This document shows, piece after piece, positions 1 through 10,260 of a DNA stretch of 64,000 nucleotides. Under the pieces are notes generated by a model. That model had not been told where the DNA came from. It made no database searches and worked only from the letters and a program-made list of their open reading frames with translations. A program made the translations under genes and the position numbers. This DNA comes from Candidatus Pantoea soli (GTDB taxonomy: Bacteria > Pseudomonadota > Gammaproteobacteria > Enterobacterales > Enterobacteriaceae): assembly GCF_007833795.1 (NCBI RefSeq), contig NZ_CP032702.1, positions 2,666,001-2,730,000 on the forward strand, in the 5' to 3' direction. The first letter of the stretch is position 1. Each line of letters opens with the position of its first letter.

Positions 1-2195
1 CCCGCGTGGCCGAACTGGCGCGCTACTTCCCGCACGGCCTGGAAGCGAAGGTGGCGTTTGAAACCACGCCCTTTGTTAAAGCCTCAATAAAAGACGTGGT
101 GAAAACCCTGCTGGAAGCGATTCTGCTGGTGTTTCTGGTGATGTATCTGTTTATGCAGAACTTCCGCGCCACGCTGATCCCGACCATTGCCGTGCCGGTG
201 GTGCTGCTGGGCACCTTTACTGTGCTCTATGCCTGCGGATTCAGCATTAATACGCTGACAATGTTTGCCATGGTGCTGGCCATCGGGCTGCTGGTGGATG
301 ATGCCATTGTGGTGGTGGAGAACGTCGAGCGCATCATGAGTGAGGAAGGGCTTTCACCCCGCGCCGCCACGCGCAAATCAATGGGGCAAATTCAGGGCGC
401 GCTGGTGGGGATTGCGCTGGTGCTGTCAGCGGTGTTTGTGCCCATGGCGTTCTTTGGTGGCACCGTGGGCGCGATCTATCGTCAGTTTTCCATCACCATT
501 GTTTCCGCCATGGTGCTGTCGGTGCTGGTGGCAATGATCCTCACGCCGGCCCTGTGCGCGACCCTGCTTAAACCGCTGCAGCAGGGTGAGCAGCATGGCC
601 GCCGCGGCTTCTTTGGCTGGTTTAACCGCACCTTTAACGCCAGCGCACAACGCTATGAGCGCGGCGTGGCGCGTATCCTGGCGAAAGGCGGACGCTGGCT
701 GCTGCTGTACCTCGCCATTATCGGCCTTATGGCGTTTCTGTTTCTGCGGCTGCCGACATCGTTTCTGCCGCAGGAGGATCGCGGCGTATTTCTGACTCAG
801 GTGCAGCTGCCGCCGGGCGCAACGCTCCAGCAGACCTCTAAGGTGGTTGCAAAGGTCGAGGACTATTATATGACCGCCGAAAAAGAGAATGTGCTGTCGG
901 TGTTCTCTACCATCGGGGCCGGCCCGGGCGGTAACGGGCAGAACGTGGCGCGTCTGTTTGTGCGGCTTAAAGACTGGGAGGCCCGTCCGGGCAGCGATCG
1001 TACCGCGTTTGCGATTATCGATCGCGCCACCAAAGCCTTCAGTCATATCAAAGAGGCGCGCGTGATTGCCAGCAGTCCGCCTGCCATCACCGGCCTGGGC
1101 AGCTCTTCCGGCTTTGATATGGAACTGCAGGACCACGGCGGCATCGGCCACACGCAGCTGATGGCCATGCGTGACAAGCTGCTGGAACTGGCAGACAGCA
1201 ATCCGGCGCTGTCCCGCGTACGTCACAACGGCCTGGATGACAGCCCGCAGCTGCAGATCGATATCGATCAGCGTAAAGCACAGGCGCTGGGCGTGTCGCT
1301 GGATACCATCAATGACACCTTAACCACCGCCTGGGGCTCTACCTATGTGAACGACTTCCTCGATCGCGGTCGCGTGAAAAAGGTTTACGTGCAGGCTGCG
1401 CCGGCCTTTCGCATGCTGCCGGGCGACATCAACAAATGGTATGTGCGCAACAGCAGCGGCGGCATGGTGCCCTTTTCCGCTTTTGCCACCAGCCACTGGG
1501 AAACCGGCTCACCGCGGCTGGAGCGCTACAACGGCTACTCTTCCCTGGAGATCGTCGGGGAAGCGGCCAATGGCGTCAGCAGCGGCACGGCGATGGATGT
1601 GATGGAAAAACTGGTCGGGCAGCTGCCGCTCGGCGTGGGTTTTCAGTGGACCGGGGCGTCCTATCAGGAGCGGCTATCGGGTTCACAGGCGCCGGCGCTG
1701 TATGCCATCTCGCTGCTGGTGGTTTTCCTGTGCCTTGCGGCCCTCTATGAGAGCTGGTCGATTCCGTTTTCGGTAATGCTGGTTGTGCCGACTGGCGTAG
1801 CCGGCGCGCTGGTGGCCACCTGGCTGCGCGGGCTGGAAAACGATGTCTATTTTCAGGTCGGCCTGCTGACGGTCATTGGGCTTTCAGCGAAAAACGCCAT
1901 TCTGATCGTGGAGTTTGCCAACGAGATTAACAGCAAAGGCCGGGAACTGCTGGAGGCAACGCTGGAGGCCTGCCGCCAGCGTCTGCGGCCGATTCTGATG
2001 ACCTCGCTGGCGTTTATCTTCGGCGTTCTGCCGATGGCTATCAGCAGCGGCGCCGGTTCCGGCAGCCAGCATGCCGTGGGCACCGGCGTGATGGGTGGCA
2101 TGCTGTCAGCAACGGTGCTGGCGATCTTCTTTGTACCGCTGTTCTTTGTGCTGGTGCGGCGGCGTTTTCCGCTGCGTGACAAGCCAGAGGATTAA
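1..2195 (+). CDS. acrD: Multidrug efflux RND transporter permease AcrD (5' truncated by window edge)
   Basis: The reading frame is open from the left edge, so the first roughly 300 residues lie outside the window; about 730 codons are visible against about 1,037 in the family. Inner-membrane proton-driven pump of the AcrB/AcrD family that works with a periplasmic adaptor and TolC; AcrD classically exports aminoglycosides and other hydrophilic drugs. Visible are the transmembrane block with [16 protein letters not shown] (the essential charged pair of TM4), the second periplasmic porter half, and the last TM bundle with the [14 protein letters not shown] repeat. The C-terminus [16 protein letters not shown] resembles AcrD rather than AcrB, and the adjacent ypfM-yffB-dapE matches the E. 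coli acrD locus. AcrB or another paralogue is less likely because of that synteny. Confidence 0.93.
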   Translation, partial: RVAELARYFPHGLEAKVAFETTPFVKASIKDVVKTLLEAILLVFLVMYLFMQNFRATLIPTIAVPVVLLGTFTVLYACGFSINTLTMFAMVLAIGLLVDDAIVVVENVERIMSEEGLSPRAATRKSMGQIQGALVGIALVLSAVFVPMAFFGGTVGAIYRQFSITIVSAMVLSVLVAMILTPALCATLLKPLQQGEQHGRRGFFGWFNRTFNASAQRYERGVARILAKGGRWLLLYLAIIGLMAFLFLRLPTSFLPQEDRGVFLTQVQLPPGATLQQTSKVVAKVEDYYMTAEKENVLSVFSTIGAGPGGNGQNVARLFVRLKDWEARPGSDRTAFAIIDRATKAFSHIKEARVIASSPPAITGLGSSSGFDMELQDHGGIGHTQLMAMRDKLLELADSNPALSRVRHNGLDDSPQLQIDIDQRKAQALGVSLDTINDTLTTAWGSTYVNDFLDRGRVKKVYVQAAPAFRMLPGDINKWYVRNSSGGMVPFSAFATSHWETGSPRLERYNGYSSLEIVGEAANGVSSGTAMDVMEKLVGQLPLGVGFQWTGASYQERLSGSQAPALYAISLLVVFLCLAALYESWSIPFSVMLVVPTGVAGALVATWLRGLENDVYFQVGLLTVIGLSAKNAILIVEFANEINSKGRELLEATLEACRQRLRPILMTSLAFIFGVLPMAISSGAGSGSQHAVGTGVMGGMLSATVLAIFFVPLFFVLVRRRFPLRDKPED

Positions 2196-2205
2196 GGACA
2201 AGAAA

Positions 2206-2240
2206 AAGCCGCCCGGGGTGACCAGGGCGGCTTTATTGTT
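2206..2240 (+). terminator. Intrinsic terminator of acrD
   Basis: A 9-bp perfect stem (AAGCCGCCC at 2206-2214 pairing with GGGCGGCTT at 2225-2233) begins 11 bases after the acrD stop and is followed by TTATTGTT. Typical rho-independent form. Confidence 0.85.
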
Positions 2241-2295
2241 GTGTGTGGTAAAGAATAACAGCAAGTTGGGAATGTCCTGCTTTTCTCTTCACGGG

Positions 2296-2355
2296 TTACT
2301 TACGTAACATCGCTTCGATGAATTCTTTCCAGTTCCCCAGTTCGAGTTCGACCAT
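2296..2355 (-). CDS. ypfM: Small protein YpfM (19 aa)
   Basis: A 19-codon gene on the opposite strand to acrD, ending in GNWKEFIEAMLRK, almost identical to E. coli YpfM, which occupies the same place beside acrD. The start ATG (2353-2355) is preceded by an AGAGAGGG ribosome-binding site 4 bases away, and a good sigma-70 promoter lies just upstream. Longer readings through this frame exist but lack a binding site and conservation. The peptide is amphipathic and its function is not known. Confidence 0.8.
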   Translation of the reverse strand: MVELELGNWKEFIEAMLRK

Positions 2356-2380
2356 AATACCCTCTCTTATTGTAGGAGTG

Positions 2381-2409
2381 ATTCTACGCCGTTTTTTTCT
2401 GCAGGTGAA
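2381..2409 (-). promoter_or_regulatory. Putative sigma-70 promoter of ypfM
   Basis: Read on the minus strand: -35 TTCACC (2404-2409), a 17-base A-rich spacer, and -10 TAGAAT (2381-2386). Transcription would begin about 20 bases before the ypfM start. Confidence 0.55.
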
Positions 2410-2748
2410 TACGTTTCCACCTCTTATCACTATCGGCAAAAGCATGCGAAAACTTGAATCTTCCGGAAGTGGAAGCTGACGCACATTTCAGCAACCTGTT
2501 AATGCGACTGAAAAAAGCGTTAACTTAAATTTGCTAGCACATTTTTCGTATTAGGAAAATCCTTAGTGCACTGATGATGCCGGATGCGATTATTCCGTGC
2601 GTTAATGAAAGCGTTTCCTGGTACTGATTAACAGGATTTATCTCAACGCGCTCATCATGAATATCGCAGCCGGTTTTCGCCATTTTTCACCGCACAGAAG
2701 CGGCTATGGTAAACTCGCGCTCTCTTTTACACAGGACGGGAATAAACG
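2410..2748. other. Intergenic region between ypfM and yffB
   Basis: About 340 bases without a supportable gene. It is more AT-rich than its surroundings. Just before yffB there is a -10-like TAAACT near 2711-2716, within TGGTAAACTCGC, which may serve the yffB-dapE-ypfN genes. No terminator-like hairpin or conserved small ORF was seen. Confidence 0.5.
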
Positions 2749-3117
2749 ATGACAGCGCAGTGGGTGATGTATGGGATTAAAAATTGCGACACGATTAAAA
2801 AAGCCCGCAACTTTTTGACCGCTGCCGGTATCGACTATCGTTTTCACGATTACCGCGTGGACGGCATTGATGCGGCCTTACTGCAGTCGTTCATCGATCA
2901 GCTGGGTTACGAGGCGCTGCTCAATACGCGCGGCACCACCTGGCGTAAGCTGCCGGAGGCGGAACGCGCCGCGATCAATGATGCCGCCAGCGCCGCCGCG
3001 CTGATGCTGGCACAGCCGGCCATGATCAAACGCCCGGTGCTGTCTGCGCCAGACGGCGAGCTGCGCGTTGGTTTCAGTGATTCCCTTTATCAGGCGTTTA
3101 TTCAGGAGAAGTCATAA
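2749..3117 (+). CDS. yffB: ArsC-family (Spx/MgsR-like) reductase YffB
   Basis: 122 residues, the family length. Thioredoxin-fold ArsC/Spx superfamily protein. The N-terminal [12 protein letters not shown] carries the single catalytic-type cysteine (C12) that replaces the CX3CX3R loop of true arsenate reductases, so arsenate reduction is doubtful; a glutathione-dependent thiol reductase role has been suggested for the family. The start ATG follows CAGGACGGGAATAAACG. It is the first gene of a yffB-dapE-ypfN unit, with dapE starting one base past its stop. Confidence 0.9.
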   Translation: MTAQWVMYGIKNCDTIKKARNFLTAAGIDYRFHDYRVDGIDAALLQSFIDQLGYEALLNTRGTTWRKLPEAERAAINDAASAAALMLAQPAMIKRPVLSAPDGELRVGFSDSLYQAFIQEKS

Positions 3118-3118
3118 C

Positions 3119-4246
3119 ATGTTCTGTCCGGTTATTGAGCTGGCTCAGCAGCTTATTCGTCGCCCGTCTCTCAGCCCGGATGATGCCGGTTGTCAGGCCA
3201 TGTTAATTGCCCGGCTGGAAGCCATCGGCTTTCACATTGAACCCATGCCCTTTGGCGACACGCTTAATTTCTGGGCGACGCGCGGCCAGGGCGAAACGCT
3301 GGCGTTTGCCGGGCATACCGATGTGGTGCCGCCAGGCGATGCCAGCCGCTGGATCAGCCCGCCTTTTGAGCCCTCGATCCGTGACGGCATGCTGTTCGGA
3401 CGGGGTGCCGCAGATATGAAAGGATCGCTGGCGGCAATGGTCGTCGCCGCCGAGCGCTTTGTTGCCGCGCATCCGCAGCACAAAGGCCGTCTGGCTTTTC
3501 TGATTACCTCGGATGAAGAAGCCAGCGCGGTAAACGGCACGGTCAAAGTGGTGGAGCGCCTGATGGCGCGTAACGAACGCGTCGATTACTGCCTGGTGGG
3601 TGAACCTTCCAGTACAGAAGTCGTGGGGGATGTGGTTAAAAACGGCCGTCGCGGCTCCATGACCGCTAACCTGACGCTGCACGGCGTGCAGGGACACGTC
3701 GCCTATCCGCATCTGGCGGATAATCCGGTGCACCGCGCCATGCCGGCGCTGAATGAGCTGGTGGCGACCGAGTGGGATCAGGGCAACGCCTTTTTCCCGC
3801 CGACCAGCATGCAGATAGCAAACGTGCAGGCGGGCACCGGCAGCAATAACGTCATTCCCGGCGAATTTTTCGTGCAGTTCAACTTCCGCTTCAGCACGGA
3901 ACTCACCGATCAGATGATCAAAGATCGCGTTACCGCGCTGCTTGATCGCCATCAGCTGCGCTACACGCTGGAGTGGAATGTGTCCGGGCAGCCGTTCCTG
4001 ACGTCACGCGGCAAACTGGTGGATGCCGTGGTGAACGCCGTCGCGCACTATAATGAGATCAGGCCACAGCTGTTAACTACCGGCGGTACCTCAGACGGTC
4101 GCTTTATTGCGCGGATGGGCACGCAGGTGGTGGAACTGGGTCCGGTGAACGCCACCATTCATAAAATCAATGAGTGTGTTAAAGCATCGGATTTACAGCT
4201 GCTCAGCCGCATGTATCAACGCATTATGGAACAGCTGATCGCCTGA
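3119..4246 (+). CDS. dapE: Succinyl-diaminopimelate desuccinylase DapE
   Basis: Cytoplasmic di-zinc hydrolase that splits N-succinyl-LL-2,6-diaminopimelate to succinate and LL-diaminopimelate, feeding lysine and peptidoglycan synthesis. 375 residues, the E. coli length. M20 peptidase ligands are visible: [21 protein letters not shown], the catalytic ITSDEEA pair, LVGEPSS and the C-terminal ATIHKINE histidine. I chose ATG at 3119 because AGGAG sits 8 bases upstream and the N-terminus [13 protein letters not shown] matches the family; the frame is open 17 codons further but that would overlap yffB. dapA of the same pathway lies 6 kb away. Confidence 0.97.
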   Translation: MFCPVIELAQQLIRRPSLSPDDAGCQAMLIARLEAIGFHIEPMPFGDTLNFWATRGQGETLAFAGHTDVVPPGDASRWISPPFEPSIRDGMLFGRGAADMKGSLAAMVVAAERFVAAHPQHKGRLAFLITSDEEASAVNGTVKVVERLMARNERVDYCLVGEPSSTEVVGDVVKNGRRGSMTANLTLHGVQGHVAYPHLADNPVHRAMPALNELVATEWDQGNAFFPPTSMQIANVQAGTGSNNVIPGEFFVQFNFRFSTELTDQMIKDRVTALLDRHQLRYTLEWNVSGQPFLTSRGKLVDAVVNAVAHYNEIRPQLLTTGGTSDGRFIARMGTQVVELGPVNATIHKINECVKASDLQLLSRMYQRIMEQLIA

Positions 4247-4268
4247 TCGCCTATTGAAGGAGAAACAC

Positions 4269-4457
4269 ATGGAATGGGTCAAAGAGTACTGGTGGGTCAT
4301 TGTGATCCTGCTGATGGTGGGCGTACTGATGAACGTCTATAAAGATCTGAAGCGCATCGACCATAAAAAGTATATGGACAACAAACCCGACCTGCCGCCG
4401 CACCGCGATTTCAATGATAAATGGGATGACGACGACAACTGGCCGAAAAAGAAATAA
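4269..4457 (+). CDS. ypfN: Small membrane protein YpfN (UPF0370)
   Basis: 62 residues: one N-terminal transmembrane helix ([16 protein letters not shown]) followed by a charged tail with the family signature [18 protein letters not shown]. The ATG at 4269 lies 5 bases behind AAGGAG; an in-frame ATG at 4254 lacks a binding site. Follows dapE by 22 bases and is probably cotranscribed. Function unknown. Confidence 0.9.
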   Translation: MEWVKEYWWVIVILLMVGVLMNVYKDLKRIDHKKYMDNKPDLPPHRDFNDKWDDDDNWPKKK

Positions 4458-4477
4458 TCTTCGCCTGACCGTGCTTC

Positions 4478-4508
4478 ATGAGCGGGCCGCCCCGACGGGC
4501 GCCCGCTG
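4478..4508. terminator. GC-rich hairpin between convergent ypfN and ypfH
   Basis: AGCGGGC and GCCCGCT arms (7 bp) enclose CGCCCCGACGGGC, between two converging genes. There is no T-run, so terminator activity is inferred from position only. Confidence 0.35.
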
Positions 4509-4547
4509 CGGTTGCCGGGCACGTACCGCGCCCGCGCCGCCGCGCAA

Positions 4548-5243
4548 TCACAGCATCATTACCACATCATCGTCACCCGGACGGGCACCGCTCAGCGCCT
4601 CATCAAAATAGCGACGCGGCACGGTAAAGCGCAGATGATTGAGCGCCAGCTGCATACCGCGATCGTCAATCGCGTGCGGCAGGTCGTCAACAATATCCAG
4701 CGTGACATCGCCGCCCAGCGCCGTTAAGCGCTGCAGCGCCTGTTCCGCATGCTGCAGCGGCACCTGATCGTCATAATCTCCGTGAATCAGATGGATGGTA
4801 TTACGCGTGGTAGCGCGCTCCGGCAGCGTGGCATAGCGGCCGCTGAAGGCCACCACGCGGCCAGCCAGTTCCGGCTGCGCCTTCACCCCTTCCAGCACCA
4901 TCAGGCCACCCTGCGAAAATCCTACCAGCGCCGTGGCTTCCGGACGCACGCCGGTTTGCTGCTGCCAGTGCTGCACCGACTCCACAAACGCCGGCATCAC
5001 CGCGTCCACGCTCTGCTGCTCGGAGCGATCATGCGCTGGCCTCGCGGCAAACCACTGCCGGCCCTGCGGCGCGCTGCCTGGATAGGGCGCGCCCACCGAC
5101 ACCACCTGCGCTTCCGGGAAAGCCTGCGCGAACCAGCTGCCGATCTGCGCCATGGAGTCCGGGTTATCATTGACGCCGTGATACAGCAGAAACAGCTGCG
5201 CGGCGTGCGTGGGTTGCTGAACAATTACATAACGTAGTGCCAT
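4548..5243 (-). CDS. ypfH: Carboxylesterase/phospholipase-type esterase YpfH
   Basis: 231-residue alpha/beta hydrolase of the phospholipase/carboxylesterase family. The oxyanion region LFLLYHGVNDNP precedes the nucleophile elbow GFSQGG; the catalytic aspartate and histidine are in HGDYDDQVP and DDLPHAI. The E. coli protein hydrolyses short-chain esters; the physiological substrate is unknown. The start ATG at 5243 lies 6 bases behind AAGGAGG. Single gene, with tmcA transcribed in the same direction upstream. Confidence 0.92.
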   Translation of the reverse strand: MALRYVIVQQPTHAAQLFLLYHGVNDNPDSMAQIGSWFAQAFPEAQVVSVGAPYPGSAPQGRQWFAARPAHDRSEQQSVDAVMPAFVESVQHWQQQTGVRPEATALVGFSQGGLMVLEGVKAQPELAGRVVAFSGRYATLPERATTRNTIHLIHGDYDDQVPLQHAEQALQRLTALGGDVTLDIVDDLPHAIDDRGMQLALNHLRFTVPRRYFDEALSGARPGDDDVVMML

Positions 5244-5316
5244 ACATTCCTCCTTACTTCACTATACGCCGCTGAACTGAGAGTGATATTGGGAAAATTT
5301 GAACGAGATAATGGAT

Positions 5317-7284
5317 TTATTGCAATGAACTGAGCCGCTGCTGCCACGCTGCCGCTGCGCTGGCATCCAGCTGTAACAGCCCGGCAGCCGCCTCCGCCCG
5401 CAGCTGCTGCACCAGCGCTTTGCGACCGCTCAACCCGGCCTGCTGTGCGACCTCACTCAGCGCTTGTTTTTGCACAAGCAGGGCATCAAGCAGCGGTAAT
5501 CTAATCTTCTGCAACAGCCGCTGCAGCGCCGGATAGCTGGCTTCCAGCGGCCGCTGCGCCCACGCGAAGCCGGCCAGCAGTGCCCAGTCGTCCGCATCCG
5601 GCGCGGCGGGTGCGCCACAGGAGAACGTCAGCGGCAGATCGATTAGCGGCTGCAGCCAGGGCCAGTCCTGGGCCAGACGCCGGGTTGCGCACTGCTGCAG
5701 GCGCATACCCGCCGCCGTCAGCGGCAGCATGGCCATTGCCGCGTAGCAGCCGCTGCTGGCCTCACGCTGAGTGCCGATGCGCACCAGATGAAAGCCGCAG
5801 GCGCGCCAGAAGTGCCAGAGCGGCGCGGTATAACCAAAGCTGACCGAAAGGTAATCACAACCTTCTGCCTGCTGACGCGCTGCGGCCACCAGCGCACTGC
5901 CGAGGCCGCGCTGTCGCCGGGAAGCCGCCACGGCAATACGGCTGATACGCTGCGAACGCAGCATGGCCGCTTCGGCAAAGCCGGCGTGGGCCGCCAGCGA
6001 CTGCGCCACCAGATTGCCGCGCGGTCGGCGCACGCCGGCCCATACCGCCTGGGCTAAGGTTGCGTCCAGGCCGCCCTCCTCCACCAGCCACAGCGCCCCC
6101 GTCACTGCGGCGTCTTCCGTCGCCAGCCAGCAGCGCATACCGGGCGCATCCAGCAGCCGGCGTAAATCCAGCGGCGAAGTACGATAGTGGGCGCTTGCCA
6201 GCAGACGATAGCCTGCCAGCAGTGCGCTGCGGTGATGCGCAGCCGTGGCGGGAAACAAACTGACTGCCGCCGTGCTGACAGGCTCTGCTGCATCCTCAAA
6301 CTGCAGCGCCTGGCTCAGCCACGTCTCCAGCGGATCGCCGGCCGCCCAGCGCAGCGGCTCATCAAGCCGGAAGTGGCGCACCGCCGGCAGGCTGGCGCAG
6401 AAGCGCAGCATAAAGCCGCGGCCGGTGCCTTCATAACCCTGTACCGTGGTGGTCAGCAGCACGCGGGGAAAACGCTGCACCAGCTGCTGCAGCAGCGGTG
6501 CAGGGATAGCGGCGGCTTCATCGACAATCAGCCAGTCGGCGTCAGGGGTTTGCGCCTCAGCGAGAATGGCGTCGGGCGCCATAAAGTGGAAATGCTCGCC
6601 GGCAAAGGTGGCCAGCACGCCGGTGGCGACTTTGGCCGGCGCCGTCACCAGTGCCCGCTGGCTGTGGCGCGCCAGCATGCCCGCCAGCGCCGATTTCCCC
6701 CGTCCGCGCGGTGCGGTGATGACCGCAACACCAGAGGTCATCGCGCACAGCTGCTGCAGGATGGCTGCCTGCTGCTGCGGGGCGCGGCACTGCCACGGCG
6801 GTAAATCCGTGCAGGCGCTGATGCGCGGCGGCTGGTGCTGACACAGCAGGGCGACGCGGCTGTCTTCTGTCATTTGCTGCTGCAGATAACGGACAAAATG
6901 CGGCGTAGCAATCGGCTGCGCCACATCGGCCCAGCGTAGCGTATCGCGATCGCGCTGCATCGGCCACGCTGCCCACGGCGGCGTCAGCAGCAGCAGCCAG
7001 CTGCCCGCCTGCAGCGTGCCGGCCAGCGCGGCAAATGCCTCGGCGTGGAAACCGTCATGTGCGTCAAAAATAGCATGGCGGAATTCCCGCCCGAGTAAGG
7101 TGCGCAGCGCGGCGGGGGCGACGCGCTGCGGGAAGCTGGCGCTTTCGCTCAGCGTCAGCCAGTCACCCGGCAGCGCAGCCTGCCACCCGGCGGCCTGCTG
7201 CAGCGTCCAGTCTGGATCGCCGGCCATCACGCACAGACGGCGAATGCCGCTGCGCTGCATCGCCGCCGTGAGGTCGGCCAGCAC
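5317..7284 (-). CDS. tmcA: tRNA(Met) cytidine acetyltransferase TmcA
   Basis: Makes N4-acetylcytidine at the wobble position of elongator tRNA(Met), using acetyl-CoA and ATP. Domain order is as in E. coli: N-terminal DUF1726-like part, RNA-helicase module with Walker A APRGRGKSALAG and DEAAAIPAP, GNAT acetyltransferase with SRIAVAASRRQRGLGSALV, and a C-terminal tRNA-binding tail. I chose GTG at 7284, which follows the ypfJ stop by two bases and gives 655 residues; GTG at 7311 is also in frame but would overlap ypfJ and has no visible binding site. The start is the least certain part. Likely cotranscribed with ypfJ. Confidence 0.93.
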   Translation of the reverse strand: MLADLTAAMQRSGIRRLCVMAGDPDWTLQQAAGWQAALPGDWLTLSESASFPQRVAPAALRTLLGREFRHAIFDAHDGFHAEAFAALAGTLQAGSWLLLLTPPWAAWPMQRDRDTLRWADVAQPIATPHFVRYLQQQMTEDSRVALLCQHQPPRISACTDLPPWQCRAPQQQAAILQQLCAMTSGVAVITAPRGRGKSALAGMLARHSQRALVTAPAKVATGVLATFAGEHFHFMAPDAILAEAQTPDADWLIVDEAAAIPAPLLQQLVQRFPRVLLTTTVQGYEGTGRGFMLRFCASLPAVRHFRLDEPLRWAAGDPLETWLSQALQFEDAAEPVSTAAVSLFPATAAHHRSALLAGYRLLASAHYRTSPLDLRRLLDAPGMRCWLATEDAAVTGALWLVEEGGLDATLAQAVWAGVRRPRGNLVAQSLAAHAGFAEAAMLRSQRISRIAVAASRRQRGLGSALVAAARQQAEGCDYLSVSFGYTAPLWHFWRACGFHLVRIGTQREASSGCYAAMAMLPLTAAGMRLQQCATRRLAQDWPWLQPLIDLPLTFSCGAPAAPDADDWALLAGFAWAQRPLEASYPALQRLLQKIRLPLLDALLVQKQALSEVAQQAGLSGRKALVQQLRAEAAAGLLQLDASAAAAWQQRLSSLQ

Positions 7285-7286
7285 CG

Positions 7287-8144
7287 TCAGCTGCCTGCAA
7301 ACGTGTTGCACTGGCCCGGATTGCCGCTATCAAACCCGCGTTTAAACCAGGTGTAGCGCTGCTGCGACGTGCCGTGCGTAAAGCTGTCCGGCACCACGCG
7401 GCCCTGGCTCTGCTGCTGCAGACGATCGTCGCCGATGGCTTCGGCTGCGTTTAGCGCTTCCTGTAAATCACCGGTTTCCAGGATGTTCTGCTGCTGCATG
7501 TAGTGTCCCCACACGCCGGCAAAGCAGTCGGCCTGCAGTTCCATCTTCACGGAGAGCTGGTTTACCTGGGTCTGGGTTGCGCCCTGCTGCATTTCGCGCA
7601 CTTTCGGCTCAATGCCCAGCAGCTTTTGCACGTGATGCCCGACTTCATGCGCAATGACATAGCCCTGCGCGAAATCGCCGCCCGCGCCGAGTTTGTTTTT
7701 CATGTCATCGTAGAAAGAGAGATCGATGTACACCGTCTGATCTGCCGGACAGTAAAACGGCCCCATCGCCGACTGACCGGTACCGCAGTGGGTGCGCGTG
7801 GCGCCGCGATACATCACCAGTTTCGGCGGCGCGTACTGTTTACCCATCTGCTGGAACAGCTTGCCCCACGTGTCTTCAGTGGTCGCCAGGATCACCGACG
7901 TGAATTTAGCCGCTTCGTTATCCTGGGTGGAATTGACCTGACGCTGTTGCGATACCGGCGCACCGCCCTGCAGCAGCGCCGTCAGGTCATAGCCGTAGTA
8001 CCCTGCTACCGCGACCACAATCAGCAGGATGATGCCGCCTTTGCCGCGCGGCAGACGAATCTGACGTCCGCCGGAACCGAATCCGGATGATTCACCACGA
8101 CGGTCTTCCACATTGTCGCTTTCACGACGCCCTTGCCAGCGCAT
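7287..8144 (-). CDS. ypfJ: Neutral zinc metallopeptidase family protein YpfJ
   Basis: 285 residues. An N-terminal basic stretch rich in glycine precedes one transmembrane helix ([17 protein letters not shown]) and a zincin domain with [10 protein letters not shown] (HExxH) and [13 protein letters not shown] supplying the third ligand. The family (PF04228, formerly KPN_02809) is predicted to be proteolytic; substrates are unknown. The ATG at 8144 is preceded by CAGGAG. It abuts tmcA downstream. Confidence 0.92.
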   Translation of the reverse strand: MRWQGRRESDNVEDRRGESSGFGSGGRQIRLPRGKGGIILLIVVAVAGYYGYDLTALLQGGAPVSQQRQVNSTQDNEAAKFTSVILATTEDTWGKLFQQMGKQYAPPKLVMYRGATRTHCGTGQSAMGPFYCPADQTVYIDLSFYDDMKNKLGAGGDFAQGYVIAHEVGHHVQKLLGIEPKVREMQQGATQTQVNQLSVKMELQADCFAGVWGHYMQQQNILETGDLQEALNAAEAIGDDRLQQQSQGRVVPDSFTHGTSQQRYTWFKRGFDSGNPGQCNTFAGS

Positions 8145-8327
8145 GCCCTGCTCCTGTTTTCGATAAAGTCTGGCATGATTTTAGTTGGCGGCACCGCTAA
8201 GCACCAGCGTTGCGGCATGGCGCAGCGGGACAGGCGGTGCTTCAGCAACGCAGCAGCAGGAAAAATGCGCGGCAGCGCAGGGCAGCGGAAGGCAGAAAAG
8301 CGTGTGCCGGGGCGCGGAGGGAAAGGA

Positions 8328-8348
8328 GCACCGGCGGCACGCCGGTGC
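8328..8348 (-). terminator. Hairpin terminator after purC
   Basis: A perfect 9-bp stem, GCACCGGCG / CGCCGGTGC with a GCA loop, begins 10 bases past the purC stop; on the minus strand it is followed by TCCTTT. Ends the dapA-bamC-purC transcription unit. The rest of 8145-8327 contains nothing I can assign. Confidence 0.65.
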
Positions 8349-8357
8349 AGAAGCGCA

Positions 8358-9071
8358 TCAGTCGAGCTTAACGCCCAGGCGGTGAGCCACTTCTTCGTAG
8401 GCTTCAATCAGGCCGCCAAGGCTCTGACGGAAACGGTCTTTGTCCATTTTGTCCATGGTCTCTTTGTCCCACAGACGCGCGCCGTCTGGTGAGAACTCAT
8501 CGCCCAGCGTCACTTCGCCTTTGAACAGGCCAAACTCCAGCTTGAAGTCCACCAGGATCAGACCGGCGTCATCGAACAGCTTGCTCAGCACCTCGTTGGC
8601 TTTGAAAGTCAGCTCCTGCATGCGCGCCAGATTGGCTTTGCTCACCCAGCCAAAGGTTTCGCAGTAGGACTCGTTTACCATCGGGTCATGTTTCGCGTCA
8701 TCTTTCAGGAAAAGATCAAACAGCGGTGGATTCAGCAGCATGCCCTCTTCCACACCCAGACGTTTTACCAGCGAGCCTGCCGCGCGGTTACGGATGACAC
8801 ACTCAACCGGCACCATCTCCAGCTTTTTCACCAGCGCTTCGTTATCGGACAGCAGCGCTTCCATCTGCGTAGGAATGCCCGCTTCCTGCAGTTTGGTCAT
8901 GATGAAATGGTTGAATTTGTTATTGACCATACCTTTGCGATCAAACTGCTCGATTCGTGCACCGTCTCCTGCTGACGTATCGTTGCGGAATTCAAGTACC
9001 AGCAGATCCGGATTGTCGGTGCTGTATACGGTTTTCGCTTTACCGCGATACAACTCAGCTCGCTTTTGCAT
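8358..9071 (-). CDS. purC: Phosphoribosylaminoimidazole-succinocarboxamide synthase PurC (SAICAR synthetase)
   Basis: Ligates aspartate to CAIR with ATP in de novo purine synthesis. 237 residues, identical in length to E. coli. Begins [16 protein letters not shown] with the ATP-binding lysines; signature [14 protein letters not shown] VKRLGVEEG and DFKLEFG are present. ATG at 9071 follows GGAGTTAACAAG; an in-frame ATG 18 bases upstream has no family support. A PurR-like operator lies about 65 bases upstream. Confidence 0.97.
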   Translation of the reverse strand: MQKRAELYRGKAKTVYSTDNPDLLVLEFRNDTSAGDGARIEQFDRKGMVNNKFNHFIMTKLQEAGIPTQMEALLSDNEALVKKLEMVPVECVIRNRAAGSLVKRLGVEEGMLLNPPLFDLFLKDDAKHDPMVNESYCETFGWVSKANLARMQELTFKANEVLSKLFDDAGLILVDFKLEFGLFKGEVTLGDEFSPDGARLWDKETMDKMDKDRFRQSLGGLIEAYEEVAHRLGVKLD

Positions 9072-9135
9072 CTTGTTAACTCCAAACATGAAAGAACCCG
9101 TGTTCAGCGGTGTTTCACCGCGCGATGACTGCCTG

Positions 9136-9151
9136 ACGCAATCGTTTACCT
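9136..9151. promoter_or_regulatory. PurR operator of purC
   Basis: ACGCAATCGTTTACCT matches the PurR consensus ACGCAAACGTTTGCGT at 13 of 16 positions and lies between bamC and purC, where E. coli purC has its PurR site. Implies an internal purine-repressed promoter within the dapA-bamC-purC unit. Confidence 0.7.
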
Positions 9152-9183
9152 CGCCGGGCGCTATTATGCCAAAATCAAAACAA

Positions 9184-9208
9184 AAAGGCCGGAGAATCTC
9201 CGGCCTTT
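9184..9208 (-). terminator. Intrinsic terminator after bamC
   Basis: Stem AAAGGCCGGA (9184-9193) with TCCGGCCTTT (9199-9208), followed on the minus strand by a run of T (A-run 9178-9186 region). Lies directly after the bamC stop and would isolate purC from dapA-bamC transcription. Confidence 0.85.
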
Positions 9209-9214
9209 ATGCAT

Positions 9215-10246
9215 TTATTTGTTCAGTGCGCCCTGCATCACTGCCACCAGCGCATCGTTTTGCGCCTGCGTCAGCACATGGCCTTTCGGGTCAATGAACT
9301 GCAAACTGCTGCGGTTGTCGAGATCGCCCACCTGCAGTTTGTAGTCGCCGTTTGGCAGTTCCGGATCTTTGGCGCCAATGGCGTCAAACGCGCTGCTGCC
9401 TGGCTGCTTGTAGGTCACTTTCAGGCTGCCCTGCGAGCGGTTGTCATCGTTGATCTCCATGCCCACACGCTTCAGTGCCGCCGGCAGACGCTGCCAGGTC
9501 ACGTTGAACGGTGAACGCAGAATCAGCAATGGCAGGCCGGTATCGTCCGCGCCACTCTGCACATCAATCTGGCCGGTAGTACGGCCCGCTGCCGCGTCCT
9601 GGCTTGCCGTGTCAATTTTATCCAGACCGGTGCTGATATCGTTCAGCATCTGGCCGGTGTAACGCTGCACCTGCGCCGGTGAGGTCACGGTCTCGCCCTG
9701 CTGCTGCAGCTCCAGCAGACGGACAGTCAGAATCTGCTGATAGCCCTGATTCTGCACGCTGATCTGATAACGCCCGCGATACTGATTATCTTCGTCGGCC
9801 CGGTTCCACTGCACCCAGTCGGTGGTCAGCTGCTGCGCCGCGTCGTTACGCTGCGCAATCGGGAACTTGTACGACTGCACCACGTTAACGACCTGCGACC
9901 AGATTGAGCCGCGGTTGCTTTCCATCGCCAGCACGCCGGTGTTCCCGGTGAACTGAGCACGCGTGCCGTTCAGCAGCGCCAGCGGCTGCGCCGGTGGACG
10001 GATATCCAGCGCCTTGCCCAGCGCGCCTTTAGCCACGTTATGCGGCACATCGTAGTCGCCATTCTGCAGCGGCAGTACCACGCCGGCCGGCGCTTTCAAA
10101 TCGTGCAGTTCAGGTGCCTGCAGGTAGGATTCATCTCCGCTGACCTGACGTTTATAACGCTGATCGCTGGAACAGGCGGTGAGCAGCATCAGGGCAGACA
10201 GACCTGCCACCGTGGCCAGCGCCGAGCGCTTTACTGAATAACTCAT
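9215..10246 (-). CDS. bamC: Outer membrane protein assembly factor BamC (lipoprotein)
   Basis: 343-residue lipoprotein subunit of the BAM complex, which inserts beta-barrel proteins in the outer membrane. A signal peptide ends in lipobox LLTAC (C25). The unstructured N-terminal stretch [20 protein letters not shown] that binds BamD is followed by two helix-grip domains. Formerly nlpB. It starts 14 bases after dapA, with TAGGGAGAAGTA before the ATG, so it is cotranscribed with dapA. Confidence 0.95.
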   Translation of the reverse strand: MSYSVKRSALATVAGLSALMLLTACSSDQRYKRQVSGDESYLQAPELHDLKAPAGVVLPLQNGDYDVPHNVAKGALGKALDIRPPAQPLALLNGTRAQFTGNTGVLAMESNRGSIWSQVVNVVQSYKFPIAQRNDAAQQLTTDWVQWNRADEDNQYRGRYQISVQNQGYQQILTVRLLELQQQGETVTSPAQVQRYTGQMLNDISTGLDKIDTASQDAAAGRTTGQIDVQSGADDTGLPLLILRSPFNVTWQRLPAALKRVGMEINDDNRSQGSLKVTYKQPGSSAFDAIGAKDPELPNGDYKLQVGDLDNRSSLQFIDPKGHVLTQAQNDALVAVMQGALNK

Positions 10247-10260
10247 TACTTCTCCCTAAA

